Positions 1 through 12,655 are shown, counted from the first letter of the stretch. The stretch: DNA of 64,000 nt from Kappaphycus alvarezii (GCA_002205965.3 NADL03000481.1:1488001-1552000); one strand, 5' to 3'. The notes: generated by a model from the letters alone, not told the origin. Translations and numbers: made by a program.

Positions 1-97
1 ACGCCGTCGCCCCGACTTTCACGTTTTGTTCCAATTTTTGTTCCATCCTCTCCGTTTCTCGTCGGTGCTGTATTCCATTCGAGACAGTGTGGAATGG

Positions 98-105
98 TAT
101 AAATA
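98..105 (+). promoter_or_regulatory. Putative TATA box of the oxygenase-like gene
   Basis: TATAAATA lies about 180 bp upstream of the first ATG of the gene at 282, followed by a GTGCTGTACA stretch. It is a consensus match only; no transcript start can be seen. Confidence 0.35.
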
Positions 106-281
106 CTGTGCTGTACATCAGCTCGAAATTCCCGGCTTGAAATTCCCAGCTCTCTATTGCAATATTAGCAGATCGCAGTTCCTGGCAATCACCCACTCAG
201 CCTCCTCGTCAATCTTTGCCCGCTCCCTCATCACTCCGTGTTCACTAACAGCTCTAACTCTCCCCCTCACCCCCCCCAACC

Positions 282-3002
282 ATGTATTCGGAGCACTCCT
301 CCGACTCCAGTTCCTTCAGTCGCTCTTCCTCTGACTCTAACTCCATAAACGATCGCAACCCTGATTCAACCGGCGACACCAATTCCTCGACCTTCCAAAA
401 CCCATACTTACCAACTTACTTGTCCACAGCAGTTAATTCTCTCTCCGCCGATTCTCCACACTTCTGCACGGGCAAAGCAAACCTACCTTCCCCTGGGTTG
501 CGTGTTAGGGATGGAGACTCACTCCACTCCCTCTCCTTACCACTCGTTGACTCTGACAAGGTTTTCCTCGCCTCCATTGCTGACACTCTTCCTGGCGATC
601 CCATAATTATTGATACCGATGTTATCTCATGTGCCAACCCCGAATGGTCCGCCGCTGTCAACGCACTGGTCGACAAAGCCATGACCCGCATGAATATACC
701 CACTCACCTCGTGGATGTTCAACTCGCTCATTTGTGGCTCCAACAGAAGCTCAACATCTCCTCCTCCCATGCTCATCATGCTCACACCTTTGCCACATTT
801 GTCGTCCAACTGCCCTCCACTATCGAGGGGGAGAGCTCTGCTTTATCGTGGAGGGCACCAAACAGTTTTTGAGCTCGGAGCAGACACCGGCGCCGCAGAG
901 TTTGATCCCCATTACGTCGCTTTTCTCTCCGATGTCTGTATTGACTGGGCAGCACCCACCACGGGCTGTCGTCTCGCCCTCGTCTACCACCTCAGCTGGA
1001 AAGGCGTGGGGATGGCCCGGACAGGTCTTGGACTCCTATGGATCACCTCGTTGAGGCCTTAAAAAAGTATGCTCATGATGAGGGCAGACGCACCTGCGCC
1101 TGGAAGGTTGCGTTCTGCTTGACGGAGCAGTACAACCAAGCGGCAGCAGAAACCATGCTCTTAAAGGGAGAGGACGACAATGTAGTTTCCGCCTTAAGGC
1201 GCGCCTCCGACAGGGCTGGTTTTGGGAAACTGGAGGTTGTTGTCTGTTGTCTGGTGTGGGAAAGAGGTGCACGGAACCACAACGGGAGGCACACGGTTCA
1301 AGTTGCAGAGGCTTTTGGAGAGGACGGCAGGATGTGGACACAGGATCTCGGCTTTATCCACTGGGGAAACGTAGTCAACGAGGAAACATTAGTTGAAGAA
1401 CACAATGGCATGGGAATGTCACGAGAGGAAGGAGTATTTGCAGTCGCGCTCTGGCCAAAGGATAAGAATCTTGAAGTATTCTACACCCCAAATGCAACTT
1501 TGGATGCAATACTCAGTGAGGTTGACAGCGACGCCATGAATGAAGCGCTGGGTAGGTTGCTGGGATGTATCGAGTTCGCAGGCCCGCGCAGGGCCTCCGC
1601 GTGGAGTCAGACAAAGGACATGCTGGACTATTGTACCAGGCACAATTTTGCGCACCACGCATATAGAGCCATTCGATTCGCAAGTAATCTGCACGAAACC
1701 CCGGGCATGGACGAATGCTTGCTACGGCTTCTTACTGCCATTGGCCCTATCAATTTGGCGAGCATCGTCGGCGAGTACCTCTGCCCGGTACCCTCCAGGT
1801 TCCCCAAGGCCATTGTCCACCGTTTGGAATCAATGTATGCATTGAGGGACATTATTTCGACCGACGTCTGCAGGCGCGGCCTAGCAGCTATCGAGAAACA
1901 CGTCGAAACTCGTCAGGGAATGCGGAATGTCAAATTGGACAGCAACGAATCCAAGTACGCCCACCGTCGACGGCTTGACCATTGGTGGACCATGTTTTTG
2001 CGTATTCTCGTAGCACATGAAGACGACTTTTCCACCAGAGACATGTGGCATCCGAAAGCTTGGGCTAACCGAATGATAGAGATTGTCCGTTATCTACAGC
2101 CGATGGAGTGTGACGCAATGTACAAGGCGTTTTTGACAGTTCAATCGTTTGGAAGCATGAGGGAACTGTTCAGGACTTTGGAAGCTTCCCGCGAGGCTAT
2201 GAACTATCCGCTTTTCTTTGCACTAGTCAACAAATTCGTGAATTTCGAGCACCCCAGGTGTGAACATGACTCGTCTTTTGAGATTATCAACTGCAGCTGG
2301 TCAAATTGCTTGGACCTCCTAATCACGGGGTCATCTGCGGCACAGACACGCCAAATGTGGTCAAAAATCTTTGGAAAGTTTCTGAATGCCATCCTGAACA
2401 TGACAAGTTCGCAGCTGCGGCAGATGGCCGAGGGCGCATGCAAACTCTCTCAGAAGCGACGATCGAGAGTTCCGAGCGAGGTAGTTCCCAAAGCGAAGCT
2501 TGATTTACAGCATCTCTTCCTCGGAAAGTTACTTTTGGCGGCGAGGGATAATCTCCGAGCCTTGATCGACGAGGAGCCCGCAGAGGTGCAGAAAAGTTTT
2601 CCAGAATTCCGTTGCGGCGACAAGGACATTGAGGCATTCATGGCCAGCGATACGCTGCAGTATTCTATTGATGTGAAGAATGTGGCAAAGGGAAACGCGG
2701 TTGTAGCGCGGATCGGGTCTTTGTTCCCTGCAAATACAATAATCGAAGTCAAACAGTTCGGGAGCAGGCCAAATATTGTGATTACAAAGGGAGCACTTGA
2801 AGCAGAACAAATGTGGACTGAATATAGGAAGAACCGCAAGGTACTAGAGGCTGTGGAGGGCGCACTGGCATGGGTCGAGGGGGAAATTGGAACGGCGGAG
2901 ACGTGGGATACTGGTGACTCCGATGACAAATCTTCCGATGAGAGTTTGAGTGACGATAGTACGGGGAAGCGGGCGAGTAAGCGGCGCAGAACCGGGGTTT
3001 AG
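282..3002 (+). CDS. 2OG-Fe(II) oxygenase-family protein, reading frame broken three times
   Basis: Resembles the large fungal/algal proteins with a prolyl-4-hydroxylase-like 2OG-Fe(II) domain. The first segment (from ATG 282) starts Ser-rich and reaches FATFVVQLPS, the usual strand before GGEL. GGELCFIVEG follows in a second frame and SDVCIDWAAPTTGCRLALVY in a third. From 1038 a long open frame of 654 residues runs to TAG at 3000-3002 and holds the family's KVAFCLTEQY...LLKGED segment, a helical middle and an acidic Lys/Arg-rich tail. Joining the frames needs single-base losses near 823, 870 and 1025. The iron-binding HxD expected before FATFVV is not evident (SHAHHAH there), and the distal CEH-type histidine is absent (DVCID). 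It may be a catalytically dead relative. Family call fairly firm, activity doubtful. Confidence 0.6.
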
Positions 3003-4189
3003 GACCATGTAGAGATTGCTTGGTGAAGAGCGCGGACGCGGTTGTTAGTGACTGAGTCTGTTGCGAAAGCGGAACTTGAGACGTGCCAGTCTGGTAGACA
3101 GATTCGTGAAAGAGTAGAAGAGGATCAAAAATTTAGGTTGCAAATGGAATAGTGCGCTTCTGCATGTGACGTGAGGTGATAGATGCGAGGAAACTGCGGA
3201 TGCGGATCAGGCCAAGGCATTAGGAAGACGACTTGTGCCGTTCGGTAACAAGCGGCCGGGCAGGCCAGTGTGGTCCCAAGATGCAGCTACGAATTCGCAC
3301 AGCGGAATTATCTCTCAGCACAGTACTGGTCGCTTCTTAATGGAAGTTGGATAGGGTGAAGGATCGTCTCGCCAACTCACAACACTTCTAACGCCGTCTG
3401 TCCGCTGACAGGGCTCGTAGCTACTTTCAAGTAGCCATTTCATAGCGCGCCCATCGTCACCGCATTGCGTCCTTCGCCGCCGCTATACTGCACAGGTTAA
3501 TGGGATTTTCACCCTATGTTCCACTCGCAGTAAACCAACCCAAAGTTCCCCGTTCTCCACACTCTCCCCTCTCATCACTCAACCCAACAACTTCAGAGCT
3601 TCAAAATTTCGCTGCTTTCGGCGCCCGCCCGTGGGACATGTCGTCGAGCGCGGGCGCAGCCACTTCCGCCGGTCTAGCGGGTTTCTCGTGCAGATCAATA
3701 CGCCGCGACCGCTGCGCTCTTGCCGCCCCGATCTCGTCGATACCCGTGTCCACAGTACCGCCACCTGTCGCCCCCGGAGCACGTTGGACGAACCGGGAAT
3801 GGCGCGCAAGAAGGATGACGTTGCTTTCAATGGTATTCTTCAAGGTTGCCCGTCCCAAAGAAACAGGTACATAGTCTTTTGGTGCCAAACACCCCGCGCC
3901 CGTCACTTAGTGACGGGAAGCTCCAATCTTCCATTTTGGAGGCCGCCCAATTTCAAACAAAACCTGAAGGCGTCTATGGTAGACGTCAAGGCGCGAGAGT
4001 GGGGTTATCACGGCCGCGGAGACGGACATTGACCTGCCTTTGATGGGACCATACGCAACCGAGCGATTGTGGGTGCCTGCTTGTTGCACGGACTGGTAGT
4101 ATGTTCAACCCTTTCGACTTTGCACTCAACCCCCGTTATCAGGAAATTTGAGTAAACCACCCCAGTACGATCACTGCCCTCCAATCTTA
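3003..4189. other. Intergenic and unassigned DNA
   Basis: Several overlapping short open frames occur at 3500-4030 on both strands without recognisable domains. The stretch may be the decayed 5' part of the reverse transcriptase remnant that follows. No RNA gene or promoter was recognised. Confidence 0.4.
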
Positions 4190-5003
4190 CACATCCGCAG
4201 TTCGGCCACATGATGAGTGGAAGACACAAGTGGCACCCGAGAAGGTTGTCCAGTTCACGGCTATCGACTCAAGCCAGCGGTTTGGGCAGGGGCAACTCGC
4301 TCGCCCAGTTGAGGAAAAGGCCTTTGACTGCCATGCGAAAGGGGAATAAGGGAACCGTGGCGTTCCGAGCCTCGTTGTCAGTGAATGGTTGCACGGACTG
4401 GCTTTCATGTCAACCGGCTCCAGGCTTTGCACCTGCATGTCGGACCGCAATTACAAGACGTGGTTGCAGTTCTATTGCAGGGTGCCACTGTTTCCTCCCG
4501 CTTCAAAATTCCACAAGAGAGGATGCACGACACTCATGGATCAGTACGGTGACCACGCGCTGTGCTGTGCCCGCGGATCCACCGCGGCTTGCAAACACGG
4601 TTGTTTGCCCTAGACCTCTCCAAAGCCGCCTGACACCCTGTCCTCGAGCCCCTACAATGCGGCCATGCAGTTTGGCCGGACATCAAGGTGCTTGGAGAGA
4701 ACGGGGCACAGACTACTATGAGGAAATCGTCATCCATCCCTTGATCCCCGCCCGCCTCCCCTCCCTGGCGCGATGCCCACTCAAGGCCCCTTAACCATGC
4801 TCGCCTTGGCAAGCACACTCGTTTTGCCGACTTGATACGTTCAATGGGTCCTGGCATCGGTTCATTGCCCTTCCACTCTCCACGTTGGGGGGCTGTCACC
4901 GGACTGCCTGGGACTTAGCCAACCGGGTTCCGACTGGCATTGCCGCACGGGCAGACGTTCAATTGCTGATGCGCGACAAAGGATGTTCGCCCGTCGCGCG
5001 GTG
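4190..5003 (+). mobile_element. Non-LTR retrotransposon remnant, 3' part of the reverse transcriptase
   Basis: Pieces of the C-terminal region of a non-LTR reverse transcriptase are visible in shifting frames. At 4389-4613 the frame carries RVPLFPP, then CTTLMDQYGDHALCCARG, the cysteine/histidine segment (C...GDHALxC...H) typical of this region. At 4860-5003 a second frame reads FIALPLSTLGGCHRTAWDLA, the conserved 'PLSTFGGWH' block near the end of such proteins, ending at TGA 5001-5003. No full domain is left, so the copy is dead. The same protein type occurs in the larger remnant at 21.6-25.6 kb. Confidence 0.6.
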
Positions 5004-5084
5004 AGATTTATGTAGAATAACACCAGTTGTTTGTTGGAAGGGATTTCGAGCAAACTTACAGTGAGGCCACAATTTGAGAGTATA

Positions 5085-5270
5085 CACTGCCGCCCATAAT
5101 TATAAAGCAACCCCCAGAATGCAGGTGTATCATTTATACACGTATATTTGTAAAAAAGTAGTACCGGATATGAATTTAGCGCACTCTGAAACGGTGGAAA
5201 CCAAGGAAATTTTGTACAGTTCGTGCAACTGTAGTGAAATAAGTATAAAAATGTCATTTTCGGGGTAACT
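5085..5270 (+). repeat. Solo Tc1/mariner terminal repeat (relic)
   Basis: About 186 bp closely similar to each terminal inverted repeat of the Tc1/mariner element at 44.6-46.1 kb. It begins CACTGCCGCCCATAATTATA directly after TA, the dinucleotide used by this superfamily, and shares the block around TTTTGTACAGTTCGTGCAAC. No transposase and no partner end are found nearby, so it is a solo end or a deleted element. Confidence 0.75.
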
Positions 5271-5545
5271 TGTGGCGGTTGTTATACGCGCAAGCGGCAG
5301 GGCCGCACTGTGCTGGAAGGTGGGTTTTATTAGACGCCTCTTTCAAAGATTGGGTATCGAAAGAGCCAATACATTTGTAGAAAGAGGACCTCCTTCAAAT
5401 AATAAATTCATATTAAAGTAATGAGCACCAAAAAATAAAAGACAATTAAGACCCGAAATGATAAAGGGCATACATTGTTACCGCGCAATTCCGAAATCAG
5501 ACATACTGATCAATCAGTTCAAACTAAAAGCAAAAGCCCGCTCTT

Positions 5546-6933
5546 TTGGTAATGGCTCAGTCATTACATAACAGTGCCTGTCTCGCAGACTTGATGCAGA
5601 TCGAATTGACCTGCACCAAGTCCTACATCTCTCCTGCCAACCCGAAACGAGAATTGGCAACACCCAAACCCCAATCATGCCAACCCCTTCACGACATCCC
5701 ACTCCCCTCATCCGATCAGGCAGCCAACGCCCTGAAAATTTTAGCAGATGTGGCCGTCGAGCGCGAGTGTGAACTGAACCAGTTCACAGATGATCGTGAT
5801 GAAAACACCGACGACGAAAATGACTCCCCGTGCCCGCTTTTTGACGTCTTTTATGAATCAGGGGCGCAAATTCCATCCATGACATGACCAACTTCGACGC
5901 CGCCGAATTTCATACCCTATGGAACAACATCTCCGACATCGTCAGCGAAAACTACAACATTGGCCCAGGTCGAAAGTGTCACCACACAGATAAGGATATT
6001 TTGTTTATGACTTTGACAGTACTGAAACGCAGTGGGCAGTGGGAACTTGTGGCAAATATTTTCAATCTCAAGGGGCCAAACTTTGAGAGAATGGTAACTA
6101 GATTCATTCAAATCATCTCTGAACCCCTTCATGAGGCGGTCTTGAGTTGAAATAACTCCGTTTTTTCTTGTAATGCTATGTTGAACGAAAATAAGAAGTT
6201 CCATTATCATCCCTGCGCTCGGTACGTTACGGATGTAACTTTCCAGCAAGGAAATCGCCCAAGTGGAAATTTGCAGGAAGGAAGGCTGTACTTCAGCGGA
6301 AAGCACAAATTATACGGCTACAAGGTAGAGGTGAGTGTACTAGCGAATGGGCTGGCAGTGAATTATTCTCGCCACTATCCTGGGTCTGTTTCGGACTTGG
6401 AGATTTTTCATCGAAGTATCGAGTTTAATAGAAAAGCTCTACGCAAATCTAGAGTTGATGAGAGTATATCGGACATTGGTGTTCTCTGTGATCGGCACCC
6501 TATTGAATGGGCTGTGCTGATAAATAAGGGCTATCAAGGTGCGGCTGAGAGTGTTCGGGCAATTACTCCCAAGAAGAGGGCCAAGAGTAATATGCTTTCT
6601 CGGGAGGATGAGGCCATGAACAGGAAAATTGCTTCCGATCGGATCATTGGGGAGAATTTTTTCGGTAGGCTCTGCGGTTTGTGGAATGTTGTCGGGAGCA
6701 AATGGAGATGGAAAGAGGACAAATACGACTCTGTTTTTCAGTTTTGCGTTGCCCTCGCTAATGTGCACATTCAAATGCATCCCCTCAGGAGTGAGGATGC
6801 AAGTCATCATAGACGTTTTAAGAAGAGGCTCTATTCTATCGGCGATGACATATTTAAGAAAGGTCAGCGAGTACAGGAGCGATATCGCAGTAAACGCCGC
6901 CGTCGTATAGATTTGCAGTTCCGCACTGTTTAA
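5546..6933 (+). mobile_element. Harbinger-related DDE transposase, copy 1 (inactive)
   Basis: About 460 codons of a DDE_Tnp_4-type transposase of the kind abundant in oomycetes and algae. The N-terminal part ends IPSM and continues as TNFDAAEFHTLW after a one-base shift near 5884. The block LTVLKRSGQWELVANIFNLK follows. An in-frame TGA at 6148-6150 precedes the catalytic domain, which starts at 6178 with YVTDVTFQQGNRPSG, then YFSGKHKLYGYKVEVSV and HYPGSVSDLEIF. Third-acid block: IIGENFFGRLCGLW. The second catalytic Asp, normally in ADKGYQ, is Asn here (INKGYQG). The C terminus is basic (KRRRRID). Shift, stop and missing Asp show a dead copy. No terminal inverted repeats were recognised. Confidence 0.75.
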
Positions 6934-8584
6934 TTTAATGACCGTGAGATAGACTCTGAGTAGTCATCCAATTAAAATGAATTGCTTTGGTAATTGATGT
7001 TACACTTTGTCTATTTGTGGCTTATTAGCCTTTCTTCAAAGATACTGCATGAATTTATGAAATATGGTCATCAATAGGTACCAACGCGTGAAAATTCTTT
7101 TATTTTCATCATCTCCCAGTTACATAGTCATTGCGTATTTATGTAGTCTTTGGGGGATAGACCTATTAGGAATAATTCGCATATTAAATACACGTGTACG
7201 GTTTGAAATTATTTTCCACTATAGAATTAAACGCATCTCGCCCACCCAGCTGCCGGGCGAGATACAAGACAACCATCCCAACAACGGCAAGTCGCCACCA
7301 ACAGCGACAGTCTCGCACTCCCGCTTTACTTCCTCTTTCCCTTCCCCGCGCCGCTACTGGCGTCGTGACTACACCACCCTTCAACTCTGCCGACGCCGCC
7401 ACCCACTGCGCCTTCCTTTCCCTCCATTCGCCTTTATCGCGCGCACACAATGCGTCAACACTTCCCTTTTCATTCCTGCGGCCCCCGTCGGGCGCCTCAG
7501 CTGCAAATCTCTTTCAGCCGCCCAATTCCCTCTCACCGAATTGCCCTCATCCTGCAACAATTTCTGTATATAATACAGGATTTACGCAAACGGATTTCTG
7601 CAATATTTCATGAAATTCATATTCTCTGTTTACTTTCTCTCTGTGGCCAAGCGGAACCTACCTTTGCCCTCCTCCGGATTACGGCAGCCCTCTCGCCCTC
7701 TCAGAGGGGCTACCAGTCCGTAATCTATACGGGTGTATAGTACCTGTACATTGTACAGTACCACTATACATTGAACGGGCCCACTTCCCGCTCGTAAAGT
7801 GTACAGTGATACTATATACTGTACAAGTGAGCCGGCCCAATCAGAAAGCGACGCTGGGAGTCTCGTGACACAACTTCGCGAGTCACGCACCCCCACTCAT
7901 TGTGGGCCACGGGCGCACCACAAGAAATAACAGACTCCAACAACCACCTCCCCACACATAGCGGGATCCTTGTCTACACTCTCCCCGTCAAACTATGTCC
8001 TTCACCTCTCTTGTCCACATCAGTCTACATCTCTCTCCTCAACTTCCGTTGGGAAAACGACCGGGGTGCTGATAAACAGCCGGTATACTCCAAAAGGTGC
8101 CACATTCTTCATCATCCAACAATTTTTCTCTTCTCACCACATCGTCAATCGCCAAAAACCCTCTCCATTTCCTTCTGAGTGTGTCTCTCTTCCTCAGGTC
8201 TGATTCTCGAACTCGATATCCGGATAGGAACCATGCCACGTTTAGCAAGCATGGTTCCAAGGCTTCAAATTTGGGTCTGACCAATTCACAATTGCTACCA
8301 ATCCTTCTGATATGTTCTCTTTATTTCTTCTTTCCGCCTTCTCGTTAGTTATTCGCGAGAGATAATCGGCCGCCCTGATCGCCAGGCCCGGACGAAATAA
8401 TTTTAAAGAAATCTAAAATGTGAAATGTCGCGCGACTTTAGTTTCCCGGAACTACTAGTGCCTCAGTCTGATTGAACCGCTTCCCTCGTACTGGTAGAGT
8501 GTCCTGATTTCTGGAATATTTGAAACTTCCTGTTTGCCGCATTTGTGCATTGCGGGCGACTTATCGTAATTGAACGATGCTCAT
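6934..8584. other. Intergenic DNA with no recognised gene
   Basis: Overlapping short open frames at 7060-7610 and 7900-8350 have low-complexity, Ser/Pro/His-rich translations and match nothing I know. The stretch holds a GTAC-palindrome cluster at 7735-7835, listed separately. Confidence 0.5.
7735..7835. repeat. GTAC-rich palindromic motif cluster
   Basis: Several copies of GTACAGTAC/TACTGTAC-like motifs within 100 bp (around 7738, 7755, 7800 and 7820). Similar clusters recur in other gene-free stretches of the window. Confidence 0.55.
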
Positions 8585-8959
8585 CTAACAGTCTGGCTGA
8601 GACTGAGTCCCAGTTAGTGGTGCTCGGCAGACAAGCGACATTGCTTTGATTGCCTCACATGCAGTATTGAGCTCAACCGCTGCTATGGAAGACACCAAAA
8701 GAGCCACCGCAAATTGATCAGGTATCACAGTTTTCATTGCGGAGATCTGTTGAATTCTGCTTGCCATATCGTCTATGTAATTTCTAAGGTTTTTCTCAGT
8801 GTTTTTGGGTAGAATCGATACCAGCTCGCACATTTTACCAATTAGTGCTGCAGTTGAGGTAGATACGTAGCGTTTGTTTAACTTCTTAAGCATCTGTTTA
8901 AGGATTGCCAATTTCTGCATTAACAACTCGCAGAGCTTCATTAGATAACGCACATACAA
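8585..8959 (-). CDS. Copia-type gag fragment (tentative)
   Basis: A 124-residue open frame shaped like the UBN2/gag-polypeptide of copia retrotransposons: LNKRYVSTSTAALIGKM, then LRNYIDDMASRIQQIS, then a hydrophobic PDQFAVALLVSSI block. In that family these are the helical segments before the zinc knuckle. No zinc knuckle, protease, integrase or LTR was seen nearby, so at most a fragment is left. It could also be a chance helical frame. Confidence 0.4.
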   Translation of the reverse strand: MYVRYLMKLCELLMQKLAILKQMLKKLNKRYVSTSTAALIGKMCELVSILPKNTEKNLRNYIDDMASRIQQISAMKTVIPDQFAVALLVSSIAAVELNTACEAIKAMSLVCRAPLTGTQSQPDC

Positions 8960-9889
8960 GGTTCCCTTTTATTTTCCGTCTCTACCCCATATTTAACCGT
9001 TCATTTCATTGTTTGTTTGCGATATTTACTCACACTTGGCGCCCCGGAGTCCGGCGCCTATAAACAAATAGGACCTTCAAGTTTGTCCTTGGTGACAACA
9101 CCCTTATCTCTAAAGGAGGTAATCCAAAGGAGGTAATCAGCACTGCTGACCCAGTGCTACATATTTTTGTCTAATGTTGAACCCCCGTTGTCCACGGGAA
9201 TTTTGACTTGATTTTTCTCAAGGTTCTAGCATTTTGCGGATCCAGACCCGGCCTTACAACCCGGAGGACAAGTATACCGTCCAGCCGTCCAAGGAATCAC
9301 CCCGCTCTATCCCCACAACTTTTCCTCGCCGTCAGCGAGCTGTGCTACTGCATTGCAGGGTGCTTAAAGAGAAGGAGGGACAACGAACACCCTGTAAGTC
9401 TTGGTATGTGCGTGTGTCGGTTTTCTCGTTGTCTGCTGGTATTCCGTACCTAGACGAGAGCAACTGCGCACCGCGCACCGCGCATTGTACTGCACTTGAG
9501 TCAACTTCTTACCAATAGTACGCAGCTCTTTCCTTCGCCGAAACCCTGCGCTCTGTCTAGTCTGCTGTCTATTCTGCCCTTTACATGGACTCCGCCTTCT
9601 CCAGGACCACTATCCATTCCCTTTCCCTCCCGATGCTGTCTTGAACGGAAAACGTCGTCGCCTCGTTCCGGTGGGCCCGGACGCCGACGGCTTTACTAAG
9701 GCTATACGCCGTAGCCGAGCACTGCCTTCCGGGACTTCCCCTACGCCCACAGGTACGAAACTGCCCATTCCTACCGACGCCTGCAGTGCTTTGGAATACG
9801 TCCCGCCTCCCGATTTAATGCATGACCACTGACCAGTGCCGTCCTTTTTTATTCCGCAACAAACCCAGTATCGGCGCACGACACGAGCT
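8960..9889. other. Gene-free stretch before the reverse transcriptase remnant
   Basis: Contains a GC-rich self-complementary block near 9039-9060 (GGCGCC...GGCGCC) and a short tandem duplication of AAAGGAGGTAATC at about 9112-9138. The short open frames at 9208-9832 may be the decayed 5' end of the following non-LTR element, but no domain is visible. Confidence 0.4.
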
Positions 9890-12655
9890 AGGCCTGCTGG
9901 TGGCTTTGGCCCCGTTACTTCAACGACGCTTCTGCACTCAATTTCTCCACCCTACTCTCGGCACGCTCCCCGATCCTTCGTTTCACATCCCGCCCTGTCT
10001 AACTTGTCGCGTATGATCTTTACCAAAAGTCGCTTCAGAACGTTGTTTCCACTAATTTCAATGTTCATTGCGAACGGGCTGTCCTTGAACTTCTCGCTCT
10101 CCCCAAACTTGTCTTCCGTCGTAACGGCCCTCCTCACCTCCGCTGTGAGGAGGGCAGCGCGACGATTGTCACACCAGCCTGGTCGAGCGGATTTGAATGG
10201 CCTCGGCCGGCCTCTTTGATGACCTATTTGCCGAAGCCGTCTCCATTTTTGACGTCACTGCGCTCCTTAGGTCTCCGCCTCATCTTCCATCCCCCTTTCC
10301 AACCCACAACGATGTCGGTGGTAACTCTACCGTGGCAGTCCCTCCCAAGCTGCATCGGCCCTTCTCCAGGTTCATCGCCCCGTCCCGACGAACCCAGCCA
10401 ACCTTCGCACCCTCCAGGCCCTCCATCCCTCACCCCAACTTTAGCTACTCCAACCCCCGCCATCGCCTTCCACCCTCCGCCATATCTGTTTCGGAAGTTC
10501 GCTGGGCTATCCGTGGCGTCGACTCCTGCACTGCCCCCGGAGTCGATGGACTTTCCCCGCCTTTACTCCGCATGCTGCTCCGCCCTGTCGGCGACGTCCA
10601 CCCAGAGCGCAACTGCCTTTACATGCTCATCAAGTTTCTGAACATGTGCTCCCTACGGGGATTTGCCTGACACTTGTCGGCCATACTTATGCGGCGGTCG
10701 CCTTATCGCCGTCCCCAAACCAAACGGTGGTATGCGTCCGATCGCCATTGGTCTCTTCCTCCAACGCCTCGTCGCACGCATCCTTACGCCCCGCTCCGAC
10801 GCCTCGTCGCACGCATTCTTGCTCGCAAGGCTTCAGCTGTCGTGCCTTCTTACTTTTTGCCCCATCAGCATGGTGTCGGGGTACGGAATGGAACCGAAGC
10901 CATCATCCACGCCGTCCGCCGATTGGCTCAACGCCCGTAGTATCGTGAACACGTCCTGATCCAGATCGATGGGCATAACGCGTTCCAACATATTCTCGAT
11001 GCTGTCGCCGACCATGTCCCTGGCATCGCTCGATGGGTGCACTATTGATATGGCGACGATACTGCTCTATCGTTTGGACCTTTTTCGATTCCTCGTTCTA
11101 CTGGCACTCAGCAAGGCGACCCTCTCGGTCCTCTTCTGTTCGCTCTCGCACTACATCCCCTCCTCCTCTCCTTTCAGGAACGCCTCCACCCCACGTTGAA
11201 TGCTTGGTACGCCAATGATGGTAACGTTGTCGCCCACTGCTCCTCAGCGTCTGTTGCGTTGCAATTTGTCCTGGATCACCGTTCTCGTAGTGGATTTCGA
11301 CTCAACCTATCCAAAACCGGCGTCCTTGGGTTTTCCGCAACTCCCCCCCCCTTTCCCTACCCTGCTCTTTCTCTAATAGTGATGTTTTTACCGTACTCGG
11401 CTTCCCCATCGGTCCCGACAACTACGTCACTCATCATTTCGCTGCCCGCCAAGCTGACGTTGATCGCACCTTTGCATGTCTCCAAGACCTCGACGACGCT
11501 CAGCTGGCTCATCACCTGCACCGCTTCTGCGCGAGCGTGTGTAATTTCGTTTATTTGCTGCGGATCCTCCCCCTGACCAATCTACGGCCGTGGCCGTCGG
11601 CTTCGATACGAAGTTGCGGAAGGCATTCACGCAGATTCACGGCTAGCACTAATGATGAATGGAACCAAGCGTCGTTGCTGATCTCAAATGGCGGCCTTAG
11701 TCTCTCCCTCGCCCCGGATATCGTTGAAGCAGCGATCGCCGCCTCTACCATTGACGCGTTCTGACTGGACTCTGACATCCTCTCCTTCTCAAAAGACTGT
11801 GCCCTGGTCGAAATACCACGCTCAGCCACCTCACTGTTATCGGTTCGCCACCCTTCGCTTTCCGCTTCTCTCACTCCCACAGTTCTCTTTCAGCGCTGCG
11901 ACTCTCCGGTCCTTGGGGAGCGTCTTCAATCAGTCATCACTTATCAGTTCCTGGCTTCGAAGTTCGACATAATCTTCCTCTCCTCGTCCGCTCCAGCGCG
12001 AGCTCGCCTTCTCTCTGTCCGCGAGCCATCCTCTTTTGCCGTCTTCTCCGGTCTTCCTCACCCTCACCGCGGCAAATGCCTTTCCTCTCAGGCCTAGATC
12101 ATTTCCGTCTCCCTTCGGCTTGATCGGGCCCTGTTTTCCAGTCAGGATCGCTGTCCAGTCTGTTCCCGTCGCTCCATGGAGCTGCCCCGTTGCTAGATTC
12201 GGCCGGGAAACGTGCTCTCACCTGTAAGTATAACGATGTTCAGACGCGTCGCCAAATGTCGTCCGCAATGCCATTCACAGGTACTGTTAGGAACTCAACA
12301 TTTCCGCCGCTATCGAATACCCTTCCCATGCCGTTCCTCCCTCCGCATCGACCTCGTCATCCCGGCTCCTACGGCTTAGATTTCCGCGATATCGCTGTAG
12401 ACGCCACTGTTGCACATGCTCATGCTCAGTCACGCCTCTCCCAGTCCGCTGCATCGGGCGGGGCTGCCGCGAATCTTTCGGAACTCGCCAAACATTCCCA
12501 CTACGATGATGCCTGCCAGGCGCTCAACGTCCTTTCCGTGGGTATCGATGTCTACAGTGCTTTAGGACCCAAAGGTACAGCGTTCTTTCGCCGTCTCGCT
12601 ACTTTCGCTGCCTATCTCGCCAAGTGTCCTCCCTACAGCAGGACTTCCTGCAATT
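9890..12655 (+). mobile_element. Decayed non-LTR retrotransposon, same family as the 34.7-38.8 kb element
   Basis: A frameshifted copy of the protein encoded intact at 34.9-37.6 kb. Matching blocks in order: ALPKLVFRRNGPPH near 10095 (intact copy: ATPKLVLRRNGRHE); APGVDGLSPPLLR near 10535; GGRLIAVPKPNGGMRPIAIG near 10695; NAWYANDGN at 11200-11226, where the catalytic YADD has become YAND; NLSKTGVLGF near 11305; a CPVC cysteine pair near 12155; and the C-terminal block DIAVDATVAHAHA to GIDVYSALGP at 12380-12570. Every block is in a different frame from the next, so the copy is inactive. It shows that the C-terminal domain of the intact element belongs to the family. Confidence 0.7.

Noticed and set aside
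9036-9060. TTGGCGCC near a gag-like fragment, as in some LTR-element primer binding sites
   Set aside because: It is on the wrong strand for the fragment at 8585-8959 and no LTR pair was found; the self-complementary block explains it.
9112-9138. AAAGGAGGTAATC repeated, resembling the complement of a bacterial 16S rRNA 3' end or a Shine-Dalgarno site
   Set aside because: No rRNA sequence precedes or follows it and the DNA is eukaryotic nuclear; it is a short tandem duplication.
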